64,000 bases of DNA from Yoonia sp. I 8.24 (GTDB lineage Bacteria; Pseudomonadota; Alphaproteobacteria; Rhodobacterales; Rhodobacteraceae): the NCBI RefSeq assembly GCF_022096995.1, contig NZ_JACXGQ010000010.1, positions 1-64,000 on the forward strand, written 5' to 3'. The position numbers and the translations under genes are program-made. A model generated the notes under the pieces. It saw only the letters and a program-made list of their open reading frames with translations. It did no database searches and was not told the origin of the DNA. The stretch's first letter is position 1. Each line of letters begins with the position of its first letter. Below, piece by piece: positions 36,170-44,977 of the stretch.

Positions 36170-37353
36170 TGCTGGAAAACCTGACCGCCCTGCCCGCCGA
36201 TAAAATCTTGGCCCTGATGGCTAAGTTCAAAGAAGACCCGCGCACCGATAAGGTCGATTTGGGCGTTGGCGTCTATAAAGACGCAAGCGGCAACACCCCG
36301 GTAATGCGCGCCGTCAAAGAAGCCGAGCGTCGGATATTGGCCGACCAAAGCAGCAAAGCCTATACTGGCTTGGCTGGTGATCCCGCATTTAGCAAAGCCA
36401 TGCGCGAACTCGTGCTTGCTGACAGTGTCGCGGCAGACCGCGTGGCAGCAGTGGCCACACCCGGCGGCACGGGCGCCATTCGCCAAGCGCTTGAACTGAT
36501 TAAAATGGCAGCGCCCAATGCGACTGTTTGGCTGTCAAACCCAACATGGCCAAACCACCCGTCGATCATCAAATATCTTGGCATGAACATGGCCGAGTAT
36601 CGCTATTTCGACGAGGCAACACGCGGTGTTGATTTTGACGGGCTGCTTGCAGACCTCGACGATGTGGCTGCAGGTGACGTGGTGCTGTTGCACGGCTGTT
36701 GCCACAACCCAACCGGGGCAAACCTGACCCTGGACCAAATGAGCGAAGTGATTGCCAAGCTGCAAGAACGTGGTGCGGTGCCAATGGTCGACATCGCCTA
36801 CCAAGGGTTCGGTGACGGGCTCGAAGAAGACGCCGTGATCACGCGTTTGATTGCAAGCAGCTTTGATAACGTGCTGATCGCCGCAAGCTGTTCCAAAAAC
36901 TTTGGCATTTACCGCGAACGGACCGGCGTGTTGATGGCCATCGCCAAGGATGCCACCCAACAAGCGCTTGCACAGCAGACGCTCGCGTTCTTGAACCGCC
37001 AGAACTATTCCTTCCCGCCCGATCACGGTGCCCGCGTTGTCACCACGATCTTGAACGATGCCGACCTGCGCGCCGATTGGGAAGCCGAGCTAGAAGAAAC
37101 CCGCAACGGCATGCTAGAACTGCGTGCCAAACTCGCGGCTGAGCTGAAACGTTTGACCAATAGCGACCGGTTTGATTTTCTCGCACATCACCGTGGGATG
37201 TTTAGCCGGCTTGGCACGAGCCCCGAAAACGTCGAAAAGCTGCGTGCAGAGCATGGGATTTACATGGTCGGCGATAGCCGGATGAATATCGCTGGGCTGA
37301 ATGCACAAACCGTGCCGATCCTTGCCAAAGCGATTGTTGACGCGGGCATTTAA
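36169..37353 (+). CDS. Aromatic amino acid aminotransferase (class I)
   Basis: This 394-residue fold-type I PLP enzyme resembles the TyrB/AspC group. The PLP-binding lysine lies in AASCSKNFGIYRERTG, and GCCHNPTGANLT and the C-terminal Arg of MVGDSRMNIAGL (substrate carboxylate contact) are present. It would transfer amino groups between aromatic amino acids or aspartate and 2-oxo acids. The start is the ATG overlapping the sulfurtransferase stop by one base. Two hairpins follow the gene. The pairing suggests amino-acid and sulfur metabolism. Confidence 0.9.
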   Translation: MLENLTALPADKILALMAKFKEDPRTDKVDLGVGVYKDASGNTPVMRAVKEAERRILADQSSKAYTGLAGDPAFSKAMRELVLADSVAADRVAAVATPGGTGAIRQALELIKMAAPNATVWLSNPTWPNHPSIIKYLGMNMAEYRYFDEATRGVDFDGLLADLDDVAAGDVVLLHGCCHNPTGANLTLDQMSEVIAKLQERGAVPMVDIAYQGFGDGLEEDAVITRLIASSFDNVLIAASCSKNFGIYRERTGVLMAIAKDATQQALAQQTLAFLNRQNYSFPPDHGARVVTTILNDADLRADWEAELEETRNGMLELRAKLAAELKRLTNSDRFDFLAHHRGMFSRLGTSPENVEKLRAEHGIYMVGDSRMNIAGLNAQTVPILAKAIVDAGI

Positions 37354-37359
37354 GCACGC

Positions 37360-37385
37360 CGCAGGAGTTCCGAGAGGGTCCTGCG
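37360..37385 (+). terminator. First of two hairpins after the aminotransferase gene
   Basis: A seven-base inverted repeat, CGCAGGA (37360-37366) and TCCTGCG (37379-37385), follows the aminotransferase stop by six bases. No T-run follows directly, so it probably acts as a 3' stabiliser or as a weak partner of the strong terminator at 37400. Confidence 0.45.
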
Positions 37386-37399
37386 TATCTTTGATCTTT

Positions 37400-37437
37400 T
37401 GCGCGCGCAGCATGATTTGCTGCGCGCGCATATTTTT
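37400..37437 (+). terminator. Strong Rho-independent terminator before mcl1
   Basis: A perfect 13-base stem, TGCGCGCGCAGCA (37400-37412) and TGCTGCGCGCGCA (37418-37430), encloses the loop TGATT and is followed by TATTTTT. It ends the sulfurtransferase/aminotransferase transcript, so the downstream malyl-CoA lyase gene must have its own promoter within the next 70 bases. Confidence 0.9.
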
Positions 37438-37509
37438 GTTGCGATCCAGTGCGCAACATTATACCCACGAACTGAAAATATCCGTAATTTTAATTCGCAG
37501 GGAAATTCA

Positions 37510-38466
37510 ATGTCGTTCCGCATCCAGCCAACACCGCCCGCACGTCCGAACCGCTGCCAGCTATTCGGCCCCGGCTCAAACACCAAGCTTTTTGCCAAAA
37601 TGGCGGCCAGCGCTGCGGATGTGATCAACCTTGATCTTGAGGACAGCGTATCACCATCGGACAAAGACGTTGCACGTGCAAACATCATCGAAGCGATCAA
37701 CACGATCGACTGGAATACCAAATACCTGAGCGTGCGGATTAACGGGCTTGATACGCCTTATTGGTACCGCGATGTGGTTGACCTACTGGAACAAGCGGGC
37801 GACCGACTAGATCAAATCATGATCCCCAAAGTGGGTTGTGCTGCTGATGTCTATGCTGTTGATGCCTTGGTCACCGCGATTGAAACGGCCAAAGGGCGCA
37901 CAAAGCCAATCAGCTTTGAGGTCATCATCGAATCTGCAGCAGGTATCGCCCATGTCGAAGAAATCGCGGCCAGCTCACCGCGTTTGGCGGCGATGTCACT
38001 GGGCGCGGCTGATTTCGCGGCCTCTATGGGTATGCAGACAACCGGGATCGGTGGCACCCAAGACAATTACTATATGCTGCAGGGCGACACCCGGCACTAT
38101 TCAGACCCGTGGCACTGGGCGCAAACCGCGATTGTCGCAGCCTGCCGCACCCACGGCGTTCTGCCTGTGGACGGACCGTTTGGTGATTTCTCGGATGACG
38201 AAGGCTACCGCGCACAGGCGCGCCGTTCGGCCACATTGGGCATGGTCGGCAAATGGGCAATCCACCCCAAGCAAATCGCGCTCGCCAACGAGGTATTCAC
38301 CCCATCAGAAGAAGCCGTCACAGAGGCCCGCGAAATTTTAGCTGCGATGGAAGAGGCCAAAGCCCGCGGCGAAGGCGCCACAGTGTACAAAGGCCGCTTG
38401 GTCGATATTGCATCGATCAAGCAAGCCGAAGTCATCGTGCGTCAGTCCGAGATGATCGCGGGCTGA
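37510..38466 (+). CDS. mcl1: L-malyl-CoA/beta-methylmalyl-CoA lyase
   Basis: This 318-residue protein matches Mcl1 of Rhodobacter in length and sequence. It cleaves beta-methylmalyl-CoA to propionyl-CoA and glyoxylate, and L-malyl-CoA to acetyl-CoA and glyoxylate, in the ethylmalonyl-CoA pathway. The magnesium- and CoA-binding residues lie in INLDLEDSVSPSDK, VRINGLDTPYWYRD and FEVIIESAAGI. The TIM-barrel CitE-type fold is complete. An AGGGAAA site precedes the ATG. Its presence suggests glyoxylate-bypass-independent assimilation of acetyl-CoA. The gene is monocistronic. Confidence 0.93.
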   Translation: MSFRIQPTPPARPNRCQLFGPGSNTKLFAKMAASAADVINLDLEDSVSPSDKDVARANIIEAINTIDWNTKYLSVRINGLDTPYWYRDVVDLLEQAGDRLDQIMIPKVGCAADVYAVDALVTAIETAKGRTKPISFEVIIESAAGIAHVEEIAASSPRLAAMSLGAADFAASMGMQTTGIGGTQDNYYMLQGDTRHYSDPWHWAQTAIVAACRTHGVLPVDGPFGDFSDDEGYRAQARRSATLGMVGKWAIHPKQIALANEVFTPSEEAVTEAREILAAMEEAKARGEGATVYKGRLVDIASIKQAEVIVRQSEMIAG

Positions 38467-38476
38467 CGCGTTTTCT

Positions 38477-39310
38477 TTATTGACCTGCGATGGTCAGAAG
38501 GCCTGCGTTAAATGCAGTCTCACAGTCAGTGGCATCGTGCATGATATCATCGTTCAGCAATGGCGTTGTTGTCATGCCCGGTCCCTCAAAGCGCATGTCG
38601 TCGCATTCGCTGTCATGGACCCATTCGCCATTATCATCGCCAAAGTCGACCGACCCATCAGCGCCAATACCGATCAGCGTCAATGTCCCAGCCGCATAGC
38701 CCGCGCTACAATCGCTGGCGTCATGCATCAGGTCATCAAATAGCAGCGGTGTCGTGGTCATTCCCGCGCCAGTAAAGCGCGGATCATCGCATTCGCCGTC
38801 ATTGCTCCATTGGCCGTCATCATTACCAAAATTGATACCGTCAATGACGAGGTCAGGCCCCGCAGGCACGGTTTCGACCAGTGACAAAAGCCCTTCGTTA
38901 AACGCATTCCGACAATCGCTTGCGTCATGCATGATATCGTCGTTCAACAGTGGTGTAGACGTCATACCCGGCCCCATGAACCGCATATCGTCACATTCGT
39001 TGTCATGAACCCATTCGCCGTTGTCATCACCAAAGTCGATGCTTCCGTCAGTACCGACACCGATCTGCGTCAACGTGCCTGCAAGGTAGCCCGCGCTGCA
39101 ATCGCTCGAATCACGCAAAACATCATCGCTGAGTAACGGTGTCGTGGTCATGCCTGCGCCAGTAAAGCGCGGATCATCACATTCGCCGTCATTGCTCCAT
39201 TGGCCGTCATCATTACCAAAATTGATCCCATCAACAATCAGATCGTCGGCCATTGCAGGGGCAGCAGAAACAATTGCCAGAATACTTACAAGGTTCAGAA
39301 TACGCATCAT
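38477..39310 (-). CDS. Secreted protein of four Asp/Cys-rich repeats
   Basis: This 277-residue protein has a signal peptide ending at PAMA (residue 21). Four repeats of about 60 residues follow at 24-86, 87-147, 154-216 and 217-277. Each contains a DNGEW or DDGQW turn, an ECDDxRF motif, PGM or AGM, TPLL and a terminal (S/T)DC, giving two cysteines per unit, likely a disulfide. The acidic DxxxGxW-D-ECDD arrangement suggests metal (calcium) binding, which is inference. Units 1/3 and 2/4 are almost identical, so the protein arose by duplication of a pair. The ATG at 39310, preceded by GGAG, or the next ATG could start it. No Pfam name is known to me. Confidence 0.78.
   Translation of the reverse strand: MMRILNLVSILAIVSAAPAMADDLIVDGINFGNDDGQWSNDGECDDPRFTGAGMTTTPLLSDDVLRDSSDCSAGYLAGTLTQIGVGTDGSIDFGDDNGEWVHDNECDDMRFMGPGMTSTPLLNDDIMHDASDCRNAFNEGLLSLVETVPAGPDLVIDGINFGNDDGQWSNDGECDDPRFTGAGMTTTPLLFDDLMHDASDCSAGYAAGTLTLIGIGADGSVDFGDDNGEWVHDSECDDMRFEGPGMTTTPLLNDDIMHDATDCETAFNAGLLTIAGQ
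38480..39241. repeat. 390-bp tandem duplication inside the repeat protein gene
   Basis: Two copies of a 390-bp unit lie in tandem, about 38480-38850 and 38870-39241. Stretches of more than 60 bases are nearly identical, for example 38768-38839 against 39158-39229. Each unit encodes two 60-residue repeats. The high DNA identity implies a recent duplication or ongoing gene conversion. Confidence 0.75.
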
Positions 39311-39447
39311 TTTCTCCAAAATACTGAAATGCACAGGCTCGTGTCGCGCAACTTTGATGTAATTGCAATCACCTCTGGCCTCCCGTTGCCAACGCGGCGA
39401 GGTTACGCCATATATCGTAGAGCTATCGCAACAAGGTTTGAGCCCCC

Positions 39448-40410
39448 ATGACACAATATCTCGATTTCGAAAAACCGCTGGCCGAGATTGAAGGCAAAGC
39501 AGAAGAATTGCGCGCCATGGCCCGCGACAATCCCGAAATGGATGTTGAAAAAGAAGCAGCAGCGCTTGATAAAAAAGCGGCTGACCTGCTGGTATCGCTT
39601 TACGCGGATCTGAGCCCTTGGCGTAAATGTCTGGTGGCACGCCATCCCGAGCGCCCGCATTGCATCGACTATATCAACGCGCTTTTTACCGAATACACCC
39701 CACTGGCTGGCGACCGCAATTTTGCGGATGACCACGCCATCATGGGCGGCATAGCCCGTTTGAATGGCAAGCCCGTCATGGTGATCGGCCATGAAAAAGG
39801 CAATGACACCAAATCACGGATTGAACGTAACTTTGGCATGGCCCGCCCCGAAGGATATCGCAAAGCGATCCGCTTGATGAATTTGGCCGACCGTTTTGGC
39901 ATCCCCGTTATTACGCTTGTGGACACCCCCGGTGCCTACCCCGGCAAAGGCGCAGAGGAACGCGGCCAGTCCGAGGCCATCGCACGCGCGACCGAAAAAT
40001 GTCTAGAACTCGGCGTGCCTTTGATCAGCGTGATCATTGGTGAAGGTGGCTCTGGCGGAGCGGTGGCTTTTGCGACGGCAAACCGCGTCGCGATGCTGGA
40101 AAACTCGATCTATTCGGTCATTAGCCCAGAAGGTTGCGCCTCAATTCTTTGGAAAGATGGCGGTAAAATGCGCGAGGCGGCCGAAGCCCTGCGCCTTACC
40201 TCAAAAGAACTGAACGAGCTGGGTGTTTGTGATACGATCATCACAGAACCCAAAGGTGGCGCACATCGCGACAAGGAAAAAGCAATCGCTGCGGTCGGTA
40301 CGAAACTGACCACGCTTTTGGCAGAACTTGACGGAAAATCAGCGAAAAAACTGCGTACAGATCGCCGCAACAAATATCTGAAACTAGGGTCCAAAGGGCT
40401 CGCGGCGTAA
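39448..40410 (+). CDS. accA: Acetyl-CoA carboxylase carboxyltransferase subunit alpha AccA
   Basis: This 320-residue protein has the normal length and features of AccA, which with AccD transfers carboxylate from biotin to acetyl-CoA to form malonyl-CoA for fatty-acid synthesis. Characteristic segments are [49 protein letters not shown] and [16 protein letters not shown]. The N-terminal helical extension ([14 protein letters not shown]) is typical. It is followed by an M50-like membrane protein gene five bases later. Assigned with high confidence. Confidence 0.96.
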   Translation: MTQYLDFEKPLAEIEGKAEELRAMARDNPEMDVEKEAAALDKKAADLLVSLYADLSPWRKCLVARHPERPHCIDYINALFTEYTPLAGDRNFADDHAIMGGIARLNGKPVMVIGHEKGNDTKSRIERNFGMARPEGYRKAIRLMNLADRFGIPVITLVDTPGAYPGKGAEERGQSEAIARATEKCLELGVPLISVIIGEGGSGGAVAFATANRVAMLENSIYSVISPEGCASILWKDGGKMREAAEALRLTSKELNELGVCDTIITEPKGGAHRDKEKAIAAVGTKLTTLLAELDGKSAKKLRTDRRNKYLKLGSKGLAA

Positions 40411-40415
40411 ACCAC

Positions 40416-41114
40416 ATGCGTGCGTTCGTCCGCGGCCATTGGCAATTGATCGTGCTCACGGTCATCGTCTTTGCGCTATGGCAAACGCCCGTTATGACGC
40501 CGCTTAAAATATTGGTCGTGTTTTTGCACGAGGCATCCCATGCAATCGCCGTGCTGTTAACGGGCGGTGAAGTCGTGAGCTTTTCGGTCAATCAAAACCA
40601 AGGTGGCATGGTCTGGGCCAGAGGCGGAAACCGATTTGTCACGCTTACTGCGGGCTACCTTGGGTCACTGCTAATCGGCGTGGGCTTATTAATTGCGGCC
40701 CTACGCACGACTGCCGACCGTAAAATCATAGCCGGGCTGGGCATCGCGATGCTGCTGATCGCCGCCTTCTATATCCGCAGCGCATTTGCGCTATCGTTTA
40801 CCGTAGCGACGGGTGGTGTCATGCTCTTGCTTGCGTGGAAATTCGGACATGGCATCAACGATCTGTGCCTGCGCATCATCGGATTGAGCAGCATGTTCTA
40901 CGTGCCCTACGATATTATCAGTGACACGATTCTGCGCGCCCAGTTGCAGTCCGATGCCCGGATGCTCGCCGAAGAATTTGGCGGGACAACCATGATTTGG
41001 GGCGGCATTTGGCTGATCGTCAGTGTGGCCTTAATCGGGCTTTGCCTGCGCTACGGATTAGGGCGCAACAGCAACCTGCCGCTGCCGTGGGCCAAACCTA
41101 CCACATCGTCTTAG
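40416..41114 (+). CDS. M50-type membrane metallopeptidase-like protein
   Basis: This 232-residue protein has about five hydrophobic helices. The first contains FLHEASHAIAVLLTGG, an HExxH zinc-binding motif (His38, Glu39, His42) in a membrane helix, as in site-2-type (M50) proteases. A third ligand Asp is not obvious, and the second half (GTTMIWGGIWLIVSV) is not typical, so activity is uncertain. It lies 5 bp after accA and its end overlaps the convergent PPOX-family gene by 17 bp. The family is recognisable as M50B-like; no partner or substrate is evident. Confidence 0.7.
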   Translation: MRAFVRGHWQLIVLTVIVFALWQTPVMTPLKILVVFLHEASHAIAVLLTGGEVVSFSVNQNQGGMVWARGGNRFVTLTAGYLGSLLIGVGLLIAALRTTADRKIIAGLGIAMLLIAAFYIRSAFALSFTVATGGVMLLLAWKFGHGINDLCLRIIGLSSMFYVPYDIISDTILRAQLQSDARMLAEEFGGTTMIWGGIWLIVSVALIGLCLRYGLGRNSNLPLPWAKPTTSS

Positions 41115-41706
41115 CGGCCCGCGCACCCCAGCTTGCGTCGTATTCAGCACCGTCAAAACCGGCTTCTTGTTCGGCAAGCATTTCACCCACACTGGGCAGG
41201 TCAGTGCTTTCGTCCTCGGCGGCCCAGACCCCTGCGCGCATCAAGGCGCGTGCGCATTGGCTGTAGACTTCGGCGATGGTAATGACCGCGACGCTGCGCG
41301 GTTGGCGGCCCTTTTGGTCAAAGCGCCCCAGCATATCGGGAGATATGGTCACGATAGCAGTCCCGTTTACACGGATGACATTGTTGGACCCGGGAACAAA
41401 AAACATCAGGCTAATCCGCCCGTCAGCGACGATATTGCGCAAGGTATCCATACGGTTATTGCCGCGCCAATCGGGCAGCAACAGGGTTTTTGCGTCCGCT
41501 ACGGCCACCACGGGGCCGTCGTCACCACGCGGGCTACCGTCCGTCCCTTCGGGCCCAACTGTCGAAACGACGCAAAACCGCGAGGCGGCGATCCACTTGT
41601 GATATAGTGGCGTTAGATGGTCCGCGACTTTAATCAAAGAGGCTTTGCCCGGTTTGCCATAAAGTGCTTCGAGCGCTGCAATATCCGTAATCGTATCACT
41701 AACCAT
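41098..41706 (-). CDS. Pyridoxamine 5'-phosphate oxidase-family protein
   Basis: This 202-residue protein belongs to the PPOX-type split-barrel flavin family: KWIAASRFCVVSTVGPEGTDGSPRG at the start, then PVVAVADAKTLLLPDWRGNNRMDTLRN, ISLMFFVPG and VRVNGTA. Such proteins bind FMN or F420 and act on various substrates, so the reaction is unknown. The ATG at 41706 overlaps the end of plsC by eight bases, so it is the last gene of the ftsE-ftsX-plsC operon. Its end overlaps the convergent M50-like gene. Confidence 0.82.
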   Translation of the reverse strand: MVSDTITDIAALEALYGKPGKASLIKVADHLTPLYHKWIAASRFCVVSTVGPEGTDGSPRGDDGPVVAVADAKTLLLPDWRGNNRMDTLRNIVADGRISLMFFVPGSNNVIRVNGTAIVTISPDMLGRFDQKGRQPRSVAVITIAEVYSQCARALMRAGVWAAEDESTDLPSVGEMLAEQEAGFDGAEYDASWGARAAKTMW

Positions 41707-42427
41707 GAAACCCGGCCTCAGCATTGAGACGGTCACACGCTGTCTCGATTTGCTCTTCGAGCAGCGCCATGAATTCCGGGATCTCTAACCCAGGCTCAAT
41801 CCGTGGCAAGAATTCAAAAATGGCGACACCCGGTTTGCGGTAAATCCCGCGTTTGGGCCAATATAGACCCGCATTCGTCGCCACAGGAACAACCGGCTGA
41901 TCCAGCTCGCGGTACAACAGCCCGGTGCCGACTTTGTACTTTGCTTGCGCGCCCGGCGCGATGCGCGTTCCCTGAGGGTAAATGATTAGCTGACCAGGTA
42001 ATGCGCGCCCGGCTTGCACATCTGTCAGCATTTTCTTGATCGCTACGCCTCGTTTCCCACGGTTTACCGGGATACATCCGATGCGCAGACCAAACTGACC
42101 GATGATCGGCGCGTATTTTAGAATCGCCTTCATGATGAATTTTCCACGTGGGATTGCCCCGTAGATCGCCAAAACGTCCATGAAAGACTGGTGTTTCGGG
42201 GCCACCATGACTTCGTCAGTTGGCGGCGTGCCACGCACTTCCCACTTGAGCCCAATCATCCAAGACGCAGACCAACGCACATAGCGCACATAGGTATGAC
42301 AGGCGGCGATCGCACCACGCGGCGAGACAATCGCTGCAGGTAAAAACAAGACCCCGACAACCAACATTGCAACATAGATCTGGCCAACGAAGAAAAGGGA
42401 CCGCAGCCATTGGATCGCATAGCTCAT
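41699..42427 (-). CDS. plsC: 1-acyl-sn-glycerol-3-phosphate acyltransferase (PlsC-like)
   Basis: This 242-residue protein carries the acyltransferase motifs: KHQSFMDV (the HX4D pair His/Asp) and IYPQGTRI (the FPEGTR equivalent), with a hydrophobic N-terminal segment for membrane association. It would add a second acyl chain to lysophosphatidate in phospholipid synthesis. The ATG at 42427 overlaps the ftsX stop by four bases, and the longer frame from 42514 reaches into ftsX. It is the third gene of ftsE-ftsX-plsC-PPOX. Such linkage of phospholipid synthesis with FtsEX is common in Rhodobacterales. Confidence 0.88.
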   Translation of the reverse strand: MSYAIQWLRSLFFVGQIYVAMLVVGVLFLPAAIVSPRGAIAACHTYVRYVRWSASWMIGLKWEVRGTPPTDEVMVAPKHQSFMDVLAIYGAIPRGKFIMKAILKYAPIIGQFGLRIGCIPVNRGKRGVAIKKMLTDVQAGRALPGQLIIYPQGTRIAPGAQAKYKVGTGLLYRELDQPVVPVATNAGLYWPKRGIYRKPGVAIFEFLPRIEPGLEIPEFMALLEEQIETACDRLNAEAGFHG

Positions 42428-43296
42428 GTTTGTTCCTTCAACCTTTTCATTGCAGCCGCACGGGTGGCGAAGAGCGCGACGCCCGCCGCGAGCACTGGAA
42501 CAAGCACGAGCCATATCCAGCCCGCGCCCGAAAAACCGATCTCGGCGAAAAAACCGCCGCCATCGGGCAAAACCTGCACCACAATCACGCCCATTACAAC
42601 GCCCACAATTGCACCTGCACCTGCACGCAACGTAAAACGTCGTACAAAGGCGCGCGCGATATAGACATCACGCGCCCCAACAAGACGTAGCACCCGGATC
42701 ACTTGCACATTCGCAGCTAGCGAGGCTTGGGCCGCAAGCGTGATCATCGCCGCAACGCTCGCACCAATCAGCAAAATCACCAATCCCCCGATCAACCGCA
42801 CACGCGCGGCTGCCGCCAAAAGCGGATCGCGCCAATCCCCATGATCATCAAAGACGGCTCCGGGGATTTCAGCGTCAAACCGTGCCTGAAGCCCGGCTGG
42901 ATCATAGGGCGGGTCATCTGCGATGACCTCAATCAGCTGGGGGATCGGCAAACTATCAAGCGGTATTTCCGTGCCGAACCATGGGGTCAGCAAAGCCTCT
43001 TGTTCATCGGCGGTAAGCGCATGCGCGCTGGCCACTCCCGGCGTGGTTTCTAGAATTTGCAGGGCCTTTTGCAGCAGGTCCGCATCCGCAGGAAGCCGCA
43101 ATGTTGCCGCTTGCGCTAATTCATCGGCCCAGCGATCCGCAATACGCCCCGCAGACATCGAAAGCGCCAACGCAATCACCGCCAAAAACGCCATCACCGC
43201 CGCCACAAATATGGTCAGTCGTGCGGTCAAACCTGTCGGTGGAACCACCCGATCCGCCTGCGGGTCACCGATGATCAGGTCCAAAAGCAGTTTCAT
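42424..43296 (-). CDS. ftsX: Cell-division ABC transporter permease FtsX
   Basis: This 290-residue protein has the FtsX topology: an N-terminal helix (about 26-50), a periplasmic domain with LIEVIADDPPYDPAGLQ, then three helices in the C-terminal half (LIGGLVILLIGASVAAM, VRRFTLRAGAGAIVGVVMG, WIWLVLVPVLAAGVALF). FtsEX acts at the septum to activate peptidoglycan hydrolases. Start and stop overlap ftsE and plsC by four bases each. The Slt transglycosylase and M15 peptidase in the window are possible but unproven partners. Assignment is firm from the context with ftsE. Confidence 0.9.
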   Translation of the reverse strand: MKLLLDLIIGDPQADRVVPPTGLTARLTIFVAAVMAFLAVIALALSMSAGRIADRWADELAQAATLRLPADADLLQKALQILETTPGVASAHALTADEQEALLTPWFGTEIPLDSLPIPQLIEVIADDPPYDPAGLQARFDAEIPGAVFDDHGDWRDPLLAAAARVRLIGGLVILLIGASVAAMITLAAQASLAANVQVIRVLRLVGARDVYIARAFVRRFTLRAGAGAIVGVVMGVIVVQVLPDGGGFFAEIGFSGAGWIWLVLVPVLAAGVALFATRAAAMKRLKEQT

Positions 43297-43967
43297 AAAA
43301 CCGCCCCCGCGCTGGTCAATTGCCCGTCTTTCAACCGCAAGACCCGCGCGTCGACGTCAGATTTCAGCGATCGGATCATCGCTAAATCATGGGTCGCGAT
43401 CAGCACAGTCTTGCCCATCCGGTGCAGCTCGACCAAGAGGGCCAGCAGCCGCTGCGACATCTCCCAATCGACATTGCCTGTCGGCTCATCCGCAATAATT
43501 ACATCAGGCGACATGATCACCGCCCGCGCAAGTGCGGCGCGCTGACGTTCGCCGCCAGACAGTTCAGGCGGGCGCTGGCCGGACTGCTTGGAAAGCCCGA
43601 CCCAGGCCAGCAACTCCTTGAGGTTTTCACTGGCTTCAGACGCGCGGTCGGCCACGGTCAAAGGCAGCGCGATATTTTCAGCGACGCTCAGGTGATCAAG
43701 GAACTGGCAATCTTGGTGAACCACCCCAATGCGTCGGCGGGACATCGCCACCGCATCGCGATCAAGTGTATGTGCGTCCTGCCCAAACAGGCGGACTTTG
43801 CCGCGTTGCGCCTGCAAATCGGCGTAACACAACCGCAACAGTGTGGTCTTTCCCGCGCCAGAGGGTCCCGTCAAAAACTGGAACGAACCCGGCGCAAGTG
43901 TCAGGGATAGTTGAGAAAAAAGGGCTGTGCCCCCGTGGCCATAGGACACATTATCCAATTCAATCAC
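43293..43967 (-). CDS. ftsE: Cell-division ATP-binding protein FtsE
   Basis: This 224-residue ABC ATPase has Walker A GPSGAGKTT (34-42), the signature LSGGERQRAALARA and Walker B VIIADEPTGN. These, with the small size and the adjacent ftsX, identify FtsE. It drives the septal FtsEX complex through ATP hydrolysis. It is the first gene of the operon and overlaps ftsX by four bases. Its promoter lies in the spacer to the divergent zinc-ribbon gene at 44134. Confidence 0.94.
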   Translation of the reverse strand: MIELDNVSYGHGGTALFSQLSLTLAPGSFQFLTGPSGAGKTTLLRLCYADLQAQRGKVRLFGQDAHTLDRDAVAMSRRRIGVVHQDCQFLDHLSVAENIALPLTVADRASEASENLKELLAWVGLSKQSGQRPPELSGGERQRAALARAVIMSPDVIIADEPTGNVDWEMSQRLLALLVELHRMGKTVLIATHDLAMIRSLKSDVDARVLRLKDGQLTSAGAVL

Positions 43968-44133
43968 GGCTTTTCCTTTGCGTCATGCGCCTGTATTGCC
44001 TAAATCAACGTGAGGATACAATGACCGCCCGGATCACATTCGTGCAAATGCTTTGCGTTTGTGCCGATTATTGTTAGATTACAGGTAGTTTTGTGAATTG
44101 AGTAATTGTTTTTCGGGCTGAAGGATAAGAATA

Positions 44134-44973
44134 ATGCGGCTAATTTGCCCCAAATGTAATGCACAATATGATGTGTCTAGCGACGCTATTCCCGCGGGTG
44201 GGCGCGATGTGCAATGTTCCAGCTGTTCGCACACTTGGTTCCAAACCGAAAAAGCGCCCGAAGCTGCTAGTGTCGTCACTCCCGCAGAGCCATCGCGGGT
44301 CGCCGCTGAAGTTGAAAACGCTGTAACCAAACGTAAGCCGCTCGATTCTTCGATTGCGGATATCCTGCGCCAAGAGGCTGCTCGTGAACAGGCAGAGGCA
44401 AATGCCACCAGCGAAGCGCCCGCCGCCGAAGAACCCGCGCAACCGCGCCGGAATGACCCGGTTGCCGCCGAAGAAACACGCCGCCGTATTTCGATGATGG
44501 CCGAAGAAGAGGCGCATACGCCCGCGGCTGTGGCTGCCGCAGCAACAGGTGCCGTATCCGACGACACAAACATGCGCAGCGTGCCAAGCATTGACGAAAT
44601 CAACCAACAGCTACGCGCGCGGTCGCAATCTGGCGATGGGGCCAATCTGACCGAGGCCGAACAACAAGAGGTCGTGCAGCGCCGCGGTTTCCGTCGCGGC
44701 TTTGCCTTTATTCTGATCTTGATCGCACTCGCGATTGCGCCCTATATCTTTGCCGATCAAATCGTTGCGCAATTCCCGCAAGTGGCGGAACCGATGGCAA
44801 CCTACATCGAAGTCATGGATAATCTGCGGCTGTGGTTGAACGACCAGTTCCAGACAGTTCGTGGCCTGATTGCAGAATACACAGGGTCAGCGGCAGAAAC
44901 AGCTGAACCCGCCGTGCCTGGCCCAGCGGTTGAAAGCACAGCACCGGCAGCGCCCGTCGCACCGTCAGAGTAA
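44134..44973 (+). CDS. Zinc-ribbon domain membrane protein (MJ0042 type)
   Basis: The 279-residue protein begins with an MJ0042-type zinc ribbon. Cys5, Cys8, Cys28 and Cys31 are in ICPKCNAQYDVSSDAIPAGG and QCSSCSHTWF, where the four cysteines hold zinc. A long Ala/Glu-rich region follows, then one membrane helix around 190-205 and a C-terminal Ala/Pro-rich tail. Such proteins are widespread in Alphaproteobacteria. Their function is not established; regulation or membrane-stress sensing has been proposed for relatives, which I cannot confirm. An AAGGATAAG site precedes the ATG. It is divergent from ftsE and convergent with the DUF4175 gene. Confidence 0.8.
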   Translation: MRLICPKCNAQYDVSSDAIPAGGRDVQCSSCSHTWFQTEKAPEAASVVTPAEPSRVAAEVENAVTKRKPLDSSIADILRQEAAREQAEANATSEAPAAEEPAQPRRNDPVAAEETRRRISMMAEEEAHTPAAVAAAATGAVSDDTNMRSVPSIDEINQQLRARSQSGDGANLTEAEQQEVVQRRGFRRGFAFILILIALAIAPYIFADQIVAQFPQVAEPMATYIEVMDNLRLWLNDQFQTVRGLIAEYTGSAAETAEPAVPGPAVESTAPAAPVAPSE

Positions 44974-44977
44974 GCCG

